A DNA stretch of 64,000 nucleotides from Streptomyces xanthii (GCF_014621695.1 NZ_CP061281.1:6572001-6636000); one strand, 5' to 3'; numbered from the stretch's first letter, positions 1-13,449 are shown. Notes: a model not told the origin generated them from the sequence alone. A program made the numbers and translations.

Positions 1-980
<980 letters not shown>

Positions 981-1111
981 CGCCGCTCGTTCAGCTTCGG
1001 GCACTTTGTGACCGCCCCGGCCGTTCACACAACGTCGGCCGGGGGCGGTACCGTTCGGTAGCGCCCTGTTCGGCGCCCCAGTGACCGTTGTACGAGATGG
1101 AGTGGCACCGG

Positions 1112-1978
1112 ATGCAGCACGCAGTGGGGTCCCCGCTGCCACCGCCCCATCGTCCGGGGCACGGGCCGGCCGGCCCGTGGACCCAGGCGCGGCAGGCGCA
1201 GCAGCCCCCGGGCGCGCCCGGCTTCACCGGTGCCCCGCACCATCCGCCGGTGCCGCCGCACCCGCAGGCCCCCCAGGGGCCGCACCCCCATCCGCAGGGC
1301 CCGCCGCCGGTCGCGGGGCCTCCGCCGCTGCGTGACACCACGGGCCATGTGGCGCTCCCGCCCGGCGGCCCGGTCGCCGTGCCGAGCCCGCCGCCCGCCC
1401 AGGCCCCCGCGGATCCCTCCGCCACCACCCTGGCCGTGCTCCTCATAGGCCCCGCCGGCGCGGGCAAGACCAGCGTGGCCAAGTACTGGGCCGAGCGCCG
1501 CCGCGTCCCGACCGCCCACATCAGCCTGGACGACGTCCGCGAGTGGGTGCGCTCCGGCTTCGCGGACCCCCAGACGGGGTGGAACGACAACAGTGAGGCG
1601 CAGTACCGCCTCGCCCGCCGCACCTGTGGCTTCGCCGCACGCAACTTTCTGGCCAACGGGATCTCCTGCATCCTCGACGACGCGGTCTTCCCCGACCGTC
1701 CCGTCGTCGGCCTCGGCGGCTGGAAGCGGCACGTCGGCCCCGGCCTGCTGCCGGTCGTCCTGCTCCCGGGCCTGGAGATCGTCCTGGAGCGCAACGCGCG
1801 GCGCATTGGCAATCGCCGGCTGACCGACGAGGAGGTCGCCCGCATCCACGGCCGCATGGCCGGCTGGTACGGCTCCGGCCTGCCCATCATCGACAACTCG
1901 CAGCTGGACGTGCCCGGCACCGCCCAGGTCCTGGACGACGTCCTCGCCCGAGCCATCGCGAGCCCGCCCAAGTGGTGA
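1112..1978 (+). CDS. P-loop ATP-binding protein with proline/histidine-rich N-terminus
   Basis: About 288 residues. The first ~100 residues are low-complexity Pro/Gly/His/Gln, likely disordered. A nucleotide-binding kinase-like domain follows, with Walker A GPAGAGKTS at about residues 113-121. The rest resembles small AAA/zeta-toxin/AdK-type phosphotransferases that act on small molecules (for example ISLDDVREWVRSG and CILDDAVFPD), but the substrate cannot be read from sequence. ATG 1112 was chosen because GGAG lies 9 nt upstream; an in-frame ATG at 1097 and a TTG at 1088 are alternatives. It lies between aroB and the M24 gene, a position I recall as conserved in Streptomyces. Confidence 0.8.
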   Translation: MQHAVGSPLPPPHRPGHGPAGPWTQARQAQQPPGAPGFTGAPHHPPVPPHPQAPQGPHPHPQGPPPVAGPPPLRDTTGHVALPPGGPVAVPSPPPAQAPADPSATTLAVLLIGPAGAGKTSVAKYWAERRRVPTAHISLDDVREWVRSGFADPQTGWNDNSEAQYRLARRTCGFAARNFLANGISCILDDAVFPDRPVVGLGGWKRHVGPGLLPVVLLPGLEIVLERNARRIGNRRLTDEEVARIHGRMAGWYGSGLPIIDNSQLDVPGTAQVLDDVLARAIASPPKW

Positions 1979-2081
1979 CCCCGGCCCCCGCGCCGGGCTC
2001 CGCGCCAGGTCACAGGGGGCCGACGCCCGTCCGGACGCGCTGAACCGGCCGGGCCGCCCACACGCTCGTACGCTCGATCTC

Positions 2082-3200
2082 ATGTCAGAGGTGTACGCGG
2101 CCCGTCGGGACCGGCTCCGAGAGCGCGCGACGGCGGGCGGCAGCGCCGCCGCCCTCGTGTCGCGGCCTGCCAATGTCCGATATCTCGCCGGCGCGGCCCC
2201 GCGGGGTGCCGTGCTGCTGCTGGGCCGAGAACCCGGCGGCGGTGGCGACGCGCTGCTGTGCGCGAGTCCGCCGAGCGGGCAGATCGCCGAGGGGCGTGCC
2301 GACGAGAGCCTGCGGGTGCAGGTCCTCGCCGCCCCCGCGGGCGATCCGGCCGTCGCGGCCGCGGACGTCGCGGCCGCGCAGGGCGCCGACTCGCTCGCCG
2401 TCGAGGAGCACGACCTGACGGTCTCCCGGCACCGGGCGCTCGCCTCCGTCGCGCCCCGGCTGCATCTCACCGATCTCAACCGGGCTGTCGAGCAGCTGCG
2501 CTTCGTCAAGGACGAGGAGGAGATCTCCTGCCTGCGGATGGCCGCGGAGATCGCCGACCAGGCGCTCGGCGAACTCCTGGAGTCGATCCTCGTCGGCCGC
2601 ACCGAGCGGCACCTCGCCCTGGAACTGGAACGTCGACTTGTCGACCATGGCGCCGACGGTCCGGCCTTCCCGACCTCCGTGGGCACCGGGCCCAACTCCG
2701 GCCGCGGCGGGCACCGGCCCACCGACCGGCGGGTCGAGGAAGGAGATTTCCTCTCCGTGTGCCTCGGCGCGACGTACCGCGGGTACCGGTGCGAGATCGG
2801 CCGCACCTTCGTCATCGGGACCACGCCCGCGGACTGGCAGATCGAGCTCTACGACCTCGTCTTCGCCGCTCAGCGGGCCGGACGGGAGAGCCTCGTGCCC
2901 GGTGCCGAGTGCCGTGAGGTGGACCGGGCCGCCCGGCACGTACTGGTCTCGGCGGGGTATGGTGACGGACTCGCACAACTGACCGGACACGGGGTGGGGC
3001 TCGAAATCGACGAGGACCCGCAGTTGGCCCCCGCCGCCATGGGTAAACTGGACGCCTGTGTGCCGGTCACCGTCGAACCGGGGGTCCACCTCCCGGGCCG
3101 GGGCGGCGTCCGGATCGATGACACGCTCGTCGTCCGCCCCGAGGCGGACGGCGGACCCGAGCTACTCACCATCACGACCAAGGAGCTGCTCGCGCTGTAG
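2082..3200 (+). CDS. M24 (Xaa-Pro peptidase-like) protein with altered metal ligands
   Basis: 372 residues: an N-terminal creatinase-like domain (about 1-140) and a C-terminal pita-bread M24 domain. Aligned by motif to aminopeptidase P, the two bridging Asp ligands are Cys227 (in SVCLGA) and Glu238 (in RCEIGRT). The metal His is kept (His303, TGHGVGLE) and Glu332 is kept (VEPG). The last Glu is Asp346 (GVRIDDT), and the catalytic His seven residues after His303 is Asp310 (EIDEDP). The fold is clear, but normal dimetal catalysis is doubtful. It sits directly upstream of efp, a common Gram-positive pairing. A -10-like TACGCT lies 7 nt before the ATG, so the mRNA may be leaderless. Confidence 0.88.
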   Translation: MSEVYAARRDRLRERATAGGSAAALVSRPANVRYLAGAAPRGAVLLLGREPGGGGDALLCASPPSGQIAEGRADESLRVQVLAAPAGDPAVAAADVAAAQGADSLAVEEHDLTVSRHRALASVAPRLHLTDLNRAVEQLRFVKDEEEISCLRMAAEIADQALGELLESILVGRTERHLALELERRLVDHGADGPAFPTSVGTGPNSGRGGHRPTDRRVEEGDFLSVCLGATYRGYRCEIGRTFVIGTTPADWQIELYDLVFAAQRAGRESLVPGAECREVDRAARHVLVSAGYGDGLAQLTGHGVGLEIDEDPQLAPAAMGKLDACVPVTVEPGVHLPGRGGVRIDDTLVVRPEADGGPELLTITTKELLAL

Positions 3201-3259
3201 CCGACGGCTACGCGCTGTGCCCCGGGGTCGTCCACGTCAGTCCAGGAGATTCCGCAACC

Positions 3260-3826
3260 GTGGCTTCCACGAACGACCTCAAGAACGGCCTGGTGCTCAA
3301 GCTCGAAGGCGGCCAGCTCTGGTCCGTCGTCGAGTTCCAGCACGTCAAGCCCGGCAAGGGCCCGGCCTTCGTGCGCACCAAGCTGAAGAACGTGCTCTCC
3401 GGCAAGGTCGTCGACAAGACGTTCAACGCCGGCGTCAAGGTCGAGACGGCCACGATCGACAAGCGCGACATGCAGTTCTCGTACATGGACGGCGACTACT
3501 TCGTCTTCATGGACATGGAGACCTACGACCAGCTGCACGTCGACCGCAAGGCCGTCGGCGACGCCGCCAACTTCCTGATCGAGGGCTTCACCGCCACGGT
3601 CGCGCAGCACGAGGGCGAGGTGCTCTTCGTCGAGCTGCCGGCCGCCGTCGAGCTGACCATTGCCGAGACCGAGCCGGGCGTCCAGGGCGACCGCTCCACC
3701 GGTGGCACCAAGCCCGCCACCCTGGAGACCGGCCACCAGATCCAGGTCCCGCTCTTCATCACCACGGGCGAGAAGATCAAGGTCGACACCCGTGACAGCG
3801 GCTACCTCGGCCGGGTGAACAGCTAA
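3260..3826 (+). CDS. efp: Elongation factor P
   Basis: 188 residues, the standard EF-P length, with three OB-like domains. It enters the ribosomal E site and rescues ribosomes stalled on polyproline. The tip loop reads [10 protein letters not shown] with Lys33 flanked symmetrically by Pro31 and Pro35. This PGKGP loop is the actinobacterial type reported to work without lysine modification, and no epmA- or ymfI-like modification gene is seen nearby. GTG start with CAGGAG about 10 nt upstream. It lies 59 bp after the M24 gene, and its stop codon is 2 bp before nusB, so the two are surely co-transcribed. Confidence 0.97.
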   Translation: MASTNDLKNGLVLKLEGGQLWSVVEFQHVKPGKGPAFVRTKLKNVLSGKVVDKTFNAGVKVETATIDKRDMQFSYMDGDYFVFMDMETYDQLHVDRKAVGDAANFLIEGFTATVAQHEGEVLFVELPAAVELTIAETEPGVQGDRSTGGTKPATLETGHQIQVPLFITTGEKIKVDTRDSGYLGRVNS

Positions 3827-3828
3827 CC

Positions 3829-4263
3829 GTGGCTGCCCGTAACACGGCCCGCAAGCGCGCCTTCCAGATCCTCTTCGAGGCAGACCAGCGCGGCGCCGAC
3901 GTCCTGACGGTCCTCGCGGACTGGATCCGGCACTCCCGCAGCGACACGCGGCAGCCGCCCGTCAGCGAGTACACGATGGAGCTGGTCGAGGGATACGCCA
4001 AGAAGGCGACCCGGATCGACGAGCTCATCTCGCAGTACGCCGTCGGGTGGACCCTGGACCGGATGCCGGTCGTCGACCGCAACATCGTGCGGATCGGCGC
4101 CTATGAGCTGGTCTGGGTCGACGGGACCCCGGACGCCGTGGTCCTCGACGAGGCCGTCTCGCTGGCCAAGGAGTTCTCCACGGATGAGTCTCCGGCGTTC
4201 ATCAACGGGCTTCTGGGCCGTTTCAAGGACCTGAAGCCTTCGTTGCGGCGCGACGAGGCGTAA
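3829..4263 (+). CDS. nusB: Transcription antitermination factor NusB
   Basis: 144 residues, all-helical NusB fold. It binds boxA RNA with NusE (S10) and supports rRNA transcription antitermination. Typical motifs are ARKRAFQILFEADQRG at the N-terminus, DRNIVRIGAYELVW, and DEAVSLAKEFSTDESPAFING near the C-terminus. GTG start only 2 bp beyond the efp stop codon. A strong hairpin at 4296-4340 ends the efp-nusB transcript. Confidence 0.97.
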   Translation: MAARNTARKRAFQILFEADQRGADVLTVLADWIRHSRSDTRQPPVSEYTMELVEGYAKKATRIDELISQYAVGWTLDRMPVVDRNIVRIGAYELVWVDGTPDAVVLDEAVSLAKEFSTDESPAFINGLLGRFKDLKPSLRRDEA

Positions 4264-4295
4264 CGCGTAACGCCTCCGGCGCTCAGCCCGTTCTT

Positions 4296-4340
4296 CGGGG
4301 CCCGGAGTCGAACCTGTACGGGGTTCGGCTCCGGGCCCCG
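4296..4340 (+). terminator. Terminator hairpin after nusB
   Basis: The 12-nt arms at 4296-4307 and 4329-4340 are perfectly complementary (CGGGGCCCGGAG and its complement). An inner CGAAC/GTTCG pairing extends the stem. No U-run follows, as is usual in Streptomyces. Confidence 0.75.
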
Positions 4341-4394
4341 GTGCGTTCCCGGGTGCCGGGTCCCGTGCGGCGCCGTAGCTTCGTCTCTTCGTCG

Positions 4395-4564
4395 CGGGGT
4401 GCGGGCCGGTGGGGCTCCTCGCGCAGTTCCCCGCGCCCCTGAAATGCATGCCCTTCGGGCGCATTTCTCCGATCAAGGTGCGGGGAGCCTGTAATCGGGG
4501 GAAGGCGCGGCGAAGCCGCATGCCTTCCAGGGGCGCGGGGAACTGCGCGACCAGCCCCCACCGG
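4395..4564. repeat. Dispersed palindromic intergenic repeat, copy 1
   Basis: The left arm GTGGGGCTCCTCGCGCAG continues into TTCCCCGCGCCCCTGAAATGC. It is mirrored at the right end by GGGGCGCGGGGAACTGCGCG and GCCCCCACCGG. The middle holds short hairpins (GCCCTTCGGGCGCATTT and AAGGCGCGGCGAAGCCGC). The same arms recur near 22.3, 24.3, 43.0 and 55.3 kb. The copy fills much of the nusB-bldD gap and shows no coding potential. Confidence 0.8.
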
Positions 4565-4644
4565 AGGGTTCGCCGAAGAACCGCCCCAAGCCCCGCAGGG
4601 TCACGCGCTGCTGTCGACGCGCGTACACCGATCCGGACACGGAA

Positions 4645-4688
4645 ACGGCCCGAGGGGCGGAACCGGATGGTTCCGCCCCTCGGGCCGT
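4645..4688 (-). terminator. Terminator hairpin after bldD
   Basis: Perfect 20-bp stem: arms 4645-4664 and 4669-4688, starting ACGGCCCGAGGGGCGG, with a 4-nt loop GGAT. It lies 16 bp beyond the bldD stop codon on the minus strand. It may also stop read-through from nusB. Confidence 0.8.
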
Positions 4689-4703
4689 GACGTTTCTGCT
4701 GGG

Positions 4704-5204
4704 TCAGGCCTCTTCGTGGGCCACCGCGCGACGCGCATCCGCGTCGAGGACGCCCCAGCTGATCAGCTGCTCGGTCAGGACCGAGGGCGACTGGTCGTAG
4801 ATGACCGCGAGGGTGCGCAGGTCGTCCTGGCGGATCGAGAGCACCTTGCCGTTGTAGTCACCGCGCTGGGACTGGATCGTCGCCGCGTAGCGCTGCAGCG
4901 GGCCGGCCTTCTCCGGCGGCACGTGGGCCAGCCGCTCCAGGTCCAGGACCAGCTTCGGCGGCGGCTCGGCGGCCCCGCCGGGGGTCGTGCCCGGCAGCAG
5001 CTCCTGCACCGGGACGCCGTAGAAGTCCGCCAGCTCGGCGAGACGCTGCACGGTCACGGCGCGGTCACCGCGCTCGTACGACCCCACCACGACCGCCTTC
5101 CAGCGTCCCTGGGACTTCTCCTCGACGCCGTGGAGGGAAAGGCCCTGCTGGGTGCGGATCGCACGGAGCTTGGCCCCGAGCTGTTTGGCGTATTCGCTGG
5201 ACAT
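4704..5204 (-). CDS. bldD: Developmental master repressor BldD
   Basis: 166 residues, essentially the S. coelicolor BldD as I recall it. The N-terminal lambda-type HTH (about 1-70) includes KAVVVGSYERGDRAVTVQRL. The C-terminal domain carries the c-di-GMP signature RGD followed by eight residues and RQDD (RGDYNGKVLSIRQDD). When loaded with tetrameric c-di-GMP it dimerises and represses sporulation genes during vegetative growth. Start ATG 5204 was chosen because MSSEYAKQLG is the known N-terminus; an upstream GTG/ATG pair at 5228/5225 would add eight residues. A palindrome at 5252-5271 is the likely autoregulatory site. It faces the efp-nusB unit. Confidence 0.98.
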   Translation of the reverse strand: MSSEYAKQLGAKLRAIRTQQGLSLHGVEEKSQGRWKAVVVGSYERGDRAVTVQRLAELADFYGVPVQELLPGTTPGGAAEPPPKLVLDLERLAHVPPEKAGPLQRYAATIQSQRGDYNGKVLSIRQDDLRTLAVIYDQSPSVLTEQLISWGVLDADARRAVAHEEA

Positions 5205-5251
5205 ATAGCTCCCCGGACACTGCATCACTGTGCGGCTCCGCCGCGTGGCTG

Positions 5252-5271
5252 GTAACTCACTGTGAGGTTAC
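5252..5271. promoter_or_regulatory. Probable BldD autoregulatory operator
   Basis: The pseudo-palindrome GTAACTCACTGTGAGGTTAC lies 48 bp upstream of the bldD ATG. It contains TCAC and GTGA elements of the kind BldD recognises, and BldD is known to bind its own promoter. A second GTTAC occurs at 5277-5281. Confidence 0.6.
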
Positions 5272-5410
5272 GCAGCGTTACTTGGCCGCGTCAAGCCGAA
5301 TGGTCCGTACCGACCTTCTCGTGAATCCGGGCTTTCCGCACCTCCAGAGCGGGGGCCGGGCGGGTGATCAGCGGTGTTCGGCGGCTGGTAGACTCGGTGG
5401 CGCAATTTCG

Positions 5411-5455
5411 ACGTCCTTTAAGGTCCGTCCCGTGAGGCGGAGAAGGAGGTCCGTT
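5411..5455 (+). promoter_or_regulatory. PyrR-type RNA leader sequestering the pyrR ribosome-binding site
   Basis: The leader contains CCGTCCCGTGAGGCGG, which resembles the PyrR-binding loop of Gram-positive pyr leaders. An outer stem pairs TCCTT (5414-5418) with AAGGA (5443-5447), the core of the AAGGAGG ribosome-binding site. The pyrR ATG follows 10 nt later. This suggests PyrR-UMP binding blocks translation initiation, as proposed for other actinobacteria, rather than classical attenuation. No separate terminator hairpin is evident. Confidence 0.65.
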
Positions 5456-5459
5456 TTTT

Positions 5460-6032
5460 ATGGACACGAACAGCACCGATGCCCGGCCCGTTCTCGAAGG
5501 CCCTGACATCGAGCGGGTACTGACCCGCATCGCCCACGAGATCGTCGAGCGCGCCAAGGGCGCCGAGGACGTGGTCCTCCTGGGCATCCCCACGCGAGGC
5601 GTCTTCCTCGCCCGCCGCCTGGCCGAGAAGCTCGCCGAGGTCACCGGGCGCACCATCCCCGTGGGGTCCCTCGACATCACGATGTACCGCGACGACCTGC
5701 GCATGCACCCGCCGCGCGCGCTCGCCCGCACCGAGATCCCCGCCGCCGGCATCGACGGCCGGCTGGTCGTGCTCGTCGACGACGTGCTGTTCTCCGGCCG
5801 CACCATCCGTGCGGCCCTCGACGCCCTGAACGACATCGGGCGTCCGCGTGCCGTGCAGCTCGCGGTCCTCGTCGACCGCGGCCACCGCGAACTCCCGATC
5901 CGTGCCGACTACGTCGGCAAGAACCTCCCCACGTCGCTGCGGGAGACGGTCAAGGTCCAGCTCGCCGAGGAGGACGGCCGCGACGCCGTGCTGCTCGGTG
6001 CCAAGCCGGACGCCAAGGCAGCCGAGCACTAG
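5460..6032 (+). CDS. pyrR: Bifunctional pyr operon regulator / uracil phosphoribosyltransferase PyrR
   Basis: 190 residues, type I phosphoribosyltransferase fold. The PRPP-binding motif is [18 protein letters not shown], and [20 protein letters not shown] is typical of PyrR. It senses UMP and represses the pyr mRNA, with weak UPRTase activity. First gene of the pyrimidine operon, with an RNA leader directly over its ribosome-binding site. A 115-bp gap separates it from pyrB. Confidence 0.96.
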   Translation: MDTNSTDARPVLEGPDIERVLTRIAHEIVERAKGAEDVVLLGIPTRGVFLARRLAEKLAEVTGRTIPVGSLDITMYRDDLRMHPPRALARTEIPAAGIDGRLVVLVDDVLFSGRTIRAALDALNDIGRPRAVQLAVLVDRGHRELPIRADYVGKNLPTSLRETVKVQLAEEDGRDAVLLGAKPDAKAAEH

Positions 6033-6147
6033 CCACCTTCACCCGGCGTACGCCCCGCGGGCGTACGTCCGCGAAGGTGCGCCCTCGCGCGCCTGAATGC
6101 CCCGATATCTCCTGATCTTCTCCTGACTTCGCTACGGAGCACCCCAG

Positions 6148-7128
6148 ATGATGCGACACCTCATCTCGGCCGCCGACCTCACCCGCGACGACGCCGTGCT
6201 CATCCTCGACACCGCCGAGGAGATGGCCCGCGTCGCGGACCGGCCCATCAAGAAGCTGCCCGCCCTGCGCGGCCGCACCGTGTGCAACCTCTTCTTCGAG
6301 GACTCCACCCGGACCCGGATCTCCTTCGAGGCCGCTGAGAAGCGCCTCTCCGCCGACGTCATCAACTTCGCCGCCAAGGGCTCCAGCGTCTCCAAGGGCG
6401 AGTCCCTCAAGGACACCGCGCAGACCCTGGAGGCCATGGGCGTCGACGCCGTCGTCATCCGGCACAGCGCCTCCGGCGCCCCCTACCGCCTCGCGAACTC
6501 CGGCTGGATCGACGCCCCGGTGATCAACGCGGGCGACGGCACCCACCAGCACCCCACCCAGGCGCTGCTCGACGCGTTCACCATGCGCCGCCGCCTGATC
6601 GGCCCCGACGCCGGCATCGGCCAGGGCCTCGACGGCCGCCGCGTCACCATCGTCGGCGACATCCTGCACAGCCGCGTCGCCCGGTCGAACGTGGACCTGC
6701 TGCACACCCTCGGCGCCGAGGTCACCCTGGTCGCCCCGCCCACCCTGCTGCCGGTCGGCGTCGACTCCTGGCCCTGCGAGGTCTCGTACGACCTCGACGC
6801 CACGCTGCCCAAGACGGACGCCGTGATGATGCTCCGCGTCCAGCGCGAGCGCATGAACGCCGCGTTCTTCCCGACCGAGCGCGAGTACACCCGCCGCTAC
6901 GGCCTGGACGCCGAGCGTCTGGCCAAGGCCCCCGGGCACGCCATCGTGATGCACCCCGGCCCGATGGTCCGCGGCATGGAGATCACCGCCGAGGTCGCCG
7001 ACTCCGAGCGCTGCACGGTCGTCGAACAGGTCGCCAACGGAGTCCACACCCGGATGGCCGTCCTCTACCTGCTTCTGGGCGGCAACGAGCCCGCCGTCAG
7101 CCACTCTCGTACCGAGGAGAACAAGTAG
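6148..7128 (+). CDS. pyrB: Aspartate carbamoyltransferase, catalytic chain
   Basis: 326 residues. Condenses carbamoyl phosphate with aspartate. The carbamoyl-phosphate loop [11 protein letters not shown] and the later motifs [14 protein letters not shown] and HPGPMVRG are intact. No pyrI regulatory chain is present, and the next gene is pyrC. ATG 6148 is followed at once by a second ATG; GGAG lies 9 nt upstream. The gap to pyrC is 2 bp. Confidence 0.97.
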   Translation: MMRHLISAADLTRDDAVLILDTAEEMARVADRPIKKLPALRGRTVCNLFFEDSTRTRISFEAAEKRLSADVINFAAKGSSVSKGESLKDTAQTLEAMGVDAVVIRHSASGAPYRLANSGWIDAPVINAGDGTHQHPTQALLDAFTMRRRLIGPDAGIGQGLDGRRVTIVGDILHSRVARSNVDLLHTLGAEVTLVAPPTLLPVGVDSWPCEVSYDLDATLPKTDAVMMLRVQRERMNAAFFPTEREYTRRYGLDAERLAKAPGHAIVMHPGPMVRGMEITAEVADSERCTVVEQVANGVHTRMAVLYLLLGGNEPAVSHSRTEENK

Positions 7129-7130
7129 CC

Positions 7131-8417
7131 ATGAGCAAGATCCTGATCCGCGGTGCGAAGGTCCTCGGCGGCGAGCCCCAGGACGTGCTGATCGACGGCG
7201 AGGTCATCGAGGCGGTCGGCACCGGCCTGTCCGCCGAGGGCGCGGAGGTCGTCGAGGCCGACGGCAAGATCCTCCTGCCGGGCCTCGTCGACCTGCACAC
7301 CCACCTGCGCGAGCCCGGCCGCGAGGACTCCGAGACCGTCCTCACCGGCACCCGCGCGGCCGCCTCCGGCGGCTACACCTCGGTGTTCGCCATGGCCAAC
7401 ACCTTCCCCGTCGCCGACACCGCCGGCGTCGTCGAGCAGGTCTACCGGCTCGGCCAGGAGCACGGCTACTGCGACGTGCAGCCCATCGGCGCCGTCACCG
7501 TCGGCCTCGAGGGCAGCAAGCTCGCCGAGCTCGGCGCCATGCACGAGTCCGCCGCGGGCGTGACCGTCTTCTCCGACGACGGCAAGTGCGTCCACGACGC
7601 CGTGATCATGCGCCGCGCCCTGGAGTACGTGAAGGCCTTCGGCGGCGTCGTCGCCCAGCACGCCCAGGAGCCCCGCCTCACCGAGGGCGCCGAGATGAAC
7701 GAGGGCACCGTCTCCGCGGAGCTGGGCCTCGGCGGCTGGCCCGCCGTCGCCGAGGAGTCGATCATCGCCCGCGACGTGCTGCTCGCCGAGCACGTCGGCT
7801 CCCGCGTCCACATCTGCCACCTGTCCACGGCCGGCTCCGTCGAGATCATCCGCTGGGCCAAGTCCCGCGGCATCGACGTCACCGCCGAGGTCACCCCGCA
7901 CCACCTCCTCCTCACCGACGAGATGGTCCGCACGTACAACCCGGTCTACAAGGTCAACCCGCCGCTGCGCACCGAGAAGGACGTCATGGCGCTGCGCGAG
8001 GCGCTGGCCGACGGCACGATCGACATCGTCGCCACCGACCACGCCCCGCACCCGCAGGAGGACAAGGACTGCGAGTGGGCCGCCGCCGCCATGGGCATGG
8101 TGGGCCTGGAGACCGCGCTGTCCGTCGTCCAGCAGACGATGGTGGAGACCGGACTGCTCGACTGGGCCGGCGTCGCCGACCGCATGTCCGTGAAGCCCGC
8201 GCGGATCGGGCAGGCCACCGGCCACGGCCGCCCCGTCTCGGCAGGCGAGCCGGCCAACCTGCTGCTGCTCGACGCGGACTACCGTGGAGCCGTTGACCCC
8301 GCGGGGTTCGCCTCCCGCAGCCGCAACACGCCCTACCAGGGCCGTGAGCTGCCGGGCCGCGTCACCCACACCTGGCTGCGGGGCAAGGCCACCCTCGCCG
8401 ACGGGAAGCTCGCGTGA
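7131..8417 (+). CDS. pyrC: Dihydroorotase (class I)
   Basis: 428 residues, amidohydrolase fold. It cyclises carbamoyl-aspartate to dihydroorotate. The metal-binding motif DLHTHLREPG, CHLSTAGS and the catalytic ATDHAPHP segment are all present, so this is the active enzyme and not the inactive PyrC-prime partner seen in some bacteria. It starts 2 bp after pyrB. Its 3' end overlaps the next gene by 4 bp, indicating translational coupling. Confidence 0.97.
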   Translation: MSKILIRGAKVLGGEPQDVLIDGEVIEAVGTGLSAEGAEVVEADGKILLPGLVDLHTHLREPGREDSETVLTGTRAAASGGYTSVFAMANTFPVADTAGVVEQVYRLGQEHGYCDVQPIGAVTVGLEGSKLAELGAMHESAAGVTVFSDDGKCVHDAVIMRRALEYVKAFGGVVAQHAQEPRLTEGAEMNEGTVSAELGLGGWPAVAEESIIARDVLLAEHVGSRVHICHLSTAGSVEIIRWAKSRGIDVTAEVTPHHLLLTDEMVRTYNPVYKVNPPLRTEKDVMALREALADGTIDIVATDHAPHPQEDKDCEWAAAAMGMVGLETALSVVQQTMVETGLLDWAGVADRMSVKPARIGQATGHGRPVSAGEPANLLLLDADYRGAVDPAGFASRSRNTPYQGRELPGRVTHTWLRGKATLADGKLA

Positions 8418-9007
8418 CACCTCTCCACCCCCTGGCCAGCCCGCTGGTCCGCCTGGCCGCCGAGAAGAAGTCGGCGGACGTCACGGACTGGCCCGACCGG
8501 ATCGGCTGGATCGTCGGTCTGCTGCTCTTCGTGGCGCTCGTCTACTGGCTGATGCGCCAGGGCTGGAAGTGGCGCGGCACCCTGCAGGGCGACCTGCCGC
8601 CGCTGCCTCAGTCGCCGGAAACCCCGGGTGAGCCCAGACTGACCATGAGCGGCCGGTACCACGGCTCCACCACCGCGGGGCAGTGGCTCGACCGCATCGT
8701 GGCGCACGGCCTCGGCACCCGCAGCCGCGTCGAGCTGACCCTGACCGACGCGGGCCTCGTGGTCGAGCGCCCCGGGGCGAGCGACTTCTTCGTCCCGGTG
8801 ACCGCGCTGCGCGGCGCCCGGCTCGACAAGGGCATCGCCGGCAAGGTCCTCACGGAGGGCGGTCTGCTGATCGTCACCTGGGCGCACGGCGACAAGCTGA
8901 TCGACTCCGGGTTCCGCTCCGACCAGGCCGCAGAACAGGGCGCATGGGTCAGCGCCCTCAACGACATGACCGACACGCACATCACGACGGAAGGCACCGC
9001 ACGATGA
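8414..9007 (+). CDS. Uncharacterised single-span membrane protein within the pyr operon
   Basis: 197 residues. One predicted transmembrane helix ([16 protein letters not shown], about residues 35-52) is followed by a cytoplasmic or surface domain of about 140 residues. That domain is rich in beta-strand patterns, including [18 protein letters not shown] and [11 protein letters not shown], reminiscent of a PH-like domain. No catalytic motif is recognised. GTG start overlaps pyrC by 4 bp and its end overlaps the carA ATG by 4 bp, so expression is tightly tied to pyrimidine synthesis. I recall orthologues in the same position in other Streptomyces. Confidence 0.9.
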   Translation: MTPLHPLASPLVRLAAEKKSADVTDWPDRIGWIVGLLLFVALVYWLMRQGWKWRGTLQGDLPPLPQSPETPGEPRLTMSGRYHGSTTAGQWLDRIVAHGLGTRSRVELTLTDAGLVVERPGASDFFVPVTALRGARLDKGIAGKVLTEGGLLIVTWAHGDKLIDSGFRSDQAAEQGAWVSALNDMTDTHITTEGTAR

Positions 9008-10135
9008 CGACCTCCACCCGGGGAGCCGCCGCTCCCGCCGTACTCGTCCTGGAGGACGGCCGCATCTTCCGCGGCCGCGCCTACGGGGCCGTGGGGGAGA
9101 CCTTCGGCGAGGCCGTGTTCTCCACCGGCATGACCGGCTACCAGGAGACGCTGACGGACCCGTCGTACGACCGCCAGATCGTGGTCGCCACCGCCCCGCA
9201 GATCGGCAACACGGGCTGGAACGACGAGGACGACGAGTCGAGCCGCATCTGGGTCTCCGGCTACGTCGTGCGCGACCCCGCCCGCATCCCGTCCAACTGG
9301 CGCGCCAAGCGCTCCCTGGACGACGAGCTGGTCGCGCAGAACATCGTCGGCATCTCCGGCATCGACACCCGCGCGCTCACCCGCCACCTGCGCGAGCGCG
9401 GCTCGATGCGCTCCGGCATCTTCTCCGGCGAGCACCTCGCGACCGACGCCGAGCTGGTCTCCCGCGTGCAGGCCCAGCCGCACATGAAGGGCGCCTCGCT
9501 GTACGAGGAGGTCGCCACCAAGGAGGCGTACGTCGTCCCCGCGATCGGCGAGAAGAAGTTCACCGTCGCCGCGATCGACCTCGGCATCAAGGGCATGACC
9601 CCGCACCGCATGGCCGAGCGCGGCATCGAGGTGCACGTCCTTCCGGCCACCGCGACGCCCGACGACGTGTACGCGGTCCAGCCCGACGGCGTGTTCTTCT
9701 CCAACGGCCCGGGCGACCCGGCCACCGCCGACGGCCCGGTCGCGCTGATGACCGCCGTCCTGGAGCGGAAGACGCCGCTGTTCGGCATCTGCTTCGGCAA
9801 CCAGATCCTCGGCCGCGCCCTCGGCTTCGGCACGTACAAGCTCAAGTACGGCCACCGCGGCATCAACCAGCCGGTGCAGGACCGCACCACCGGCAAGGTC
9901 GAGGTCACCGCGCACAACCACGGCTTCGCCGTGGACGCGCCGCTCGACAAGGTGAGCGACACCCCCTTCGGCCGTGCCGAGGTCTCGCACGTGTGCCTCA
10001 ACGACGAGGTCGTGGAGGGCCTGCAGCTGCTCGACCAGCCGGGCTTCTCCGTCCAGTACCACCCCGAGGCGGCGGCCGGTCCGCACGACGCCGCCTACCT
10101 GTTCGACCGCTTCGTGAAGCTCATGGAGGGCCAGC

Positions 10136-10143
<8 letters not shown>
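9004..10143 (+). CDS. carA: Carbamoyl-phosphate synthase, small (glutaminase) subunit
   Basis: 379 residues. The N-terminal CPSase small-chain domain contains [18 protein letters not shown], and the C-terminal class I glutamine amidotransferase contains the nucleophile elbow GICFGNQ and the HPEA triad segment. It releases ammonia from glutamine for CarB. Start ATG 9004 overlaps the preceding gene by 4 bp. The stop overlaps the carB GTG start by 8 bp, which matches the stoichiometric complex. Confidence 0.97.
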
Positions 10144-13444
<3,301 letters not shown>

Positions 13445-13449
13445 CAGCC

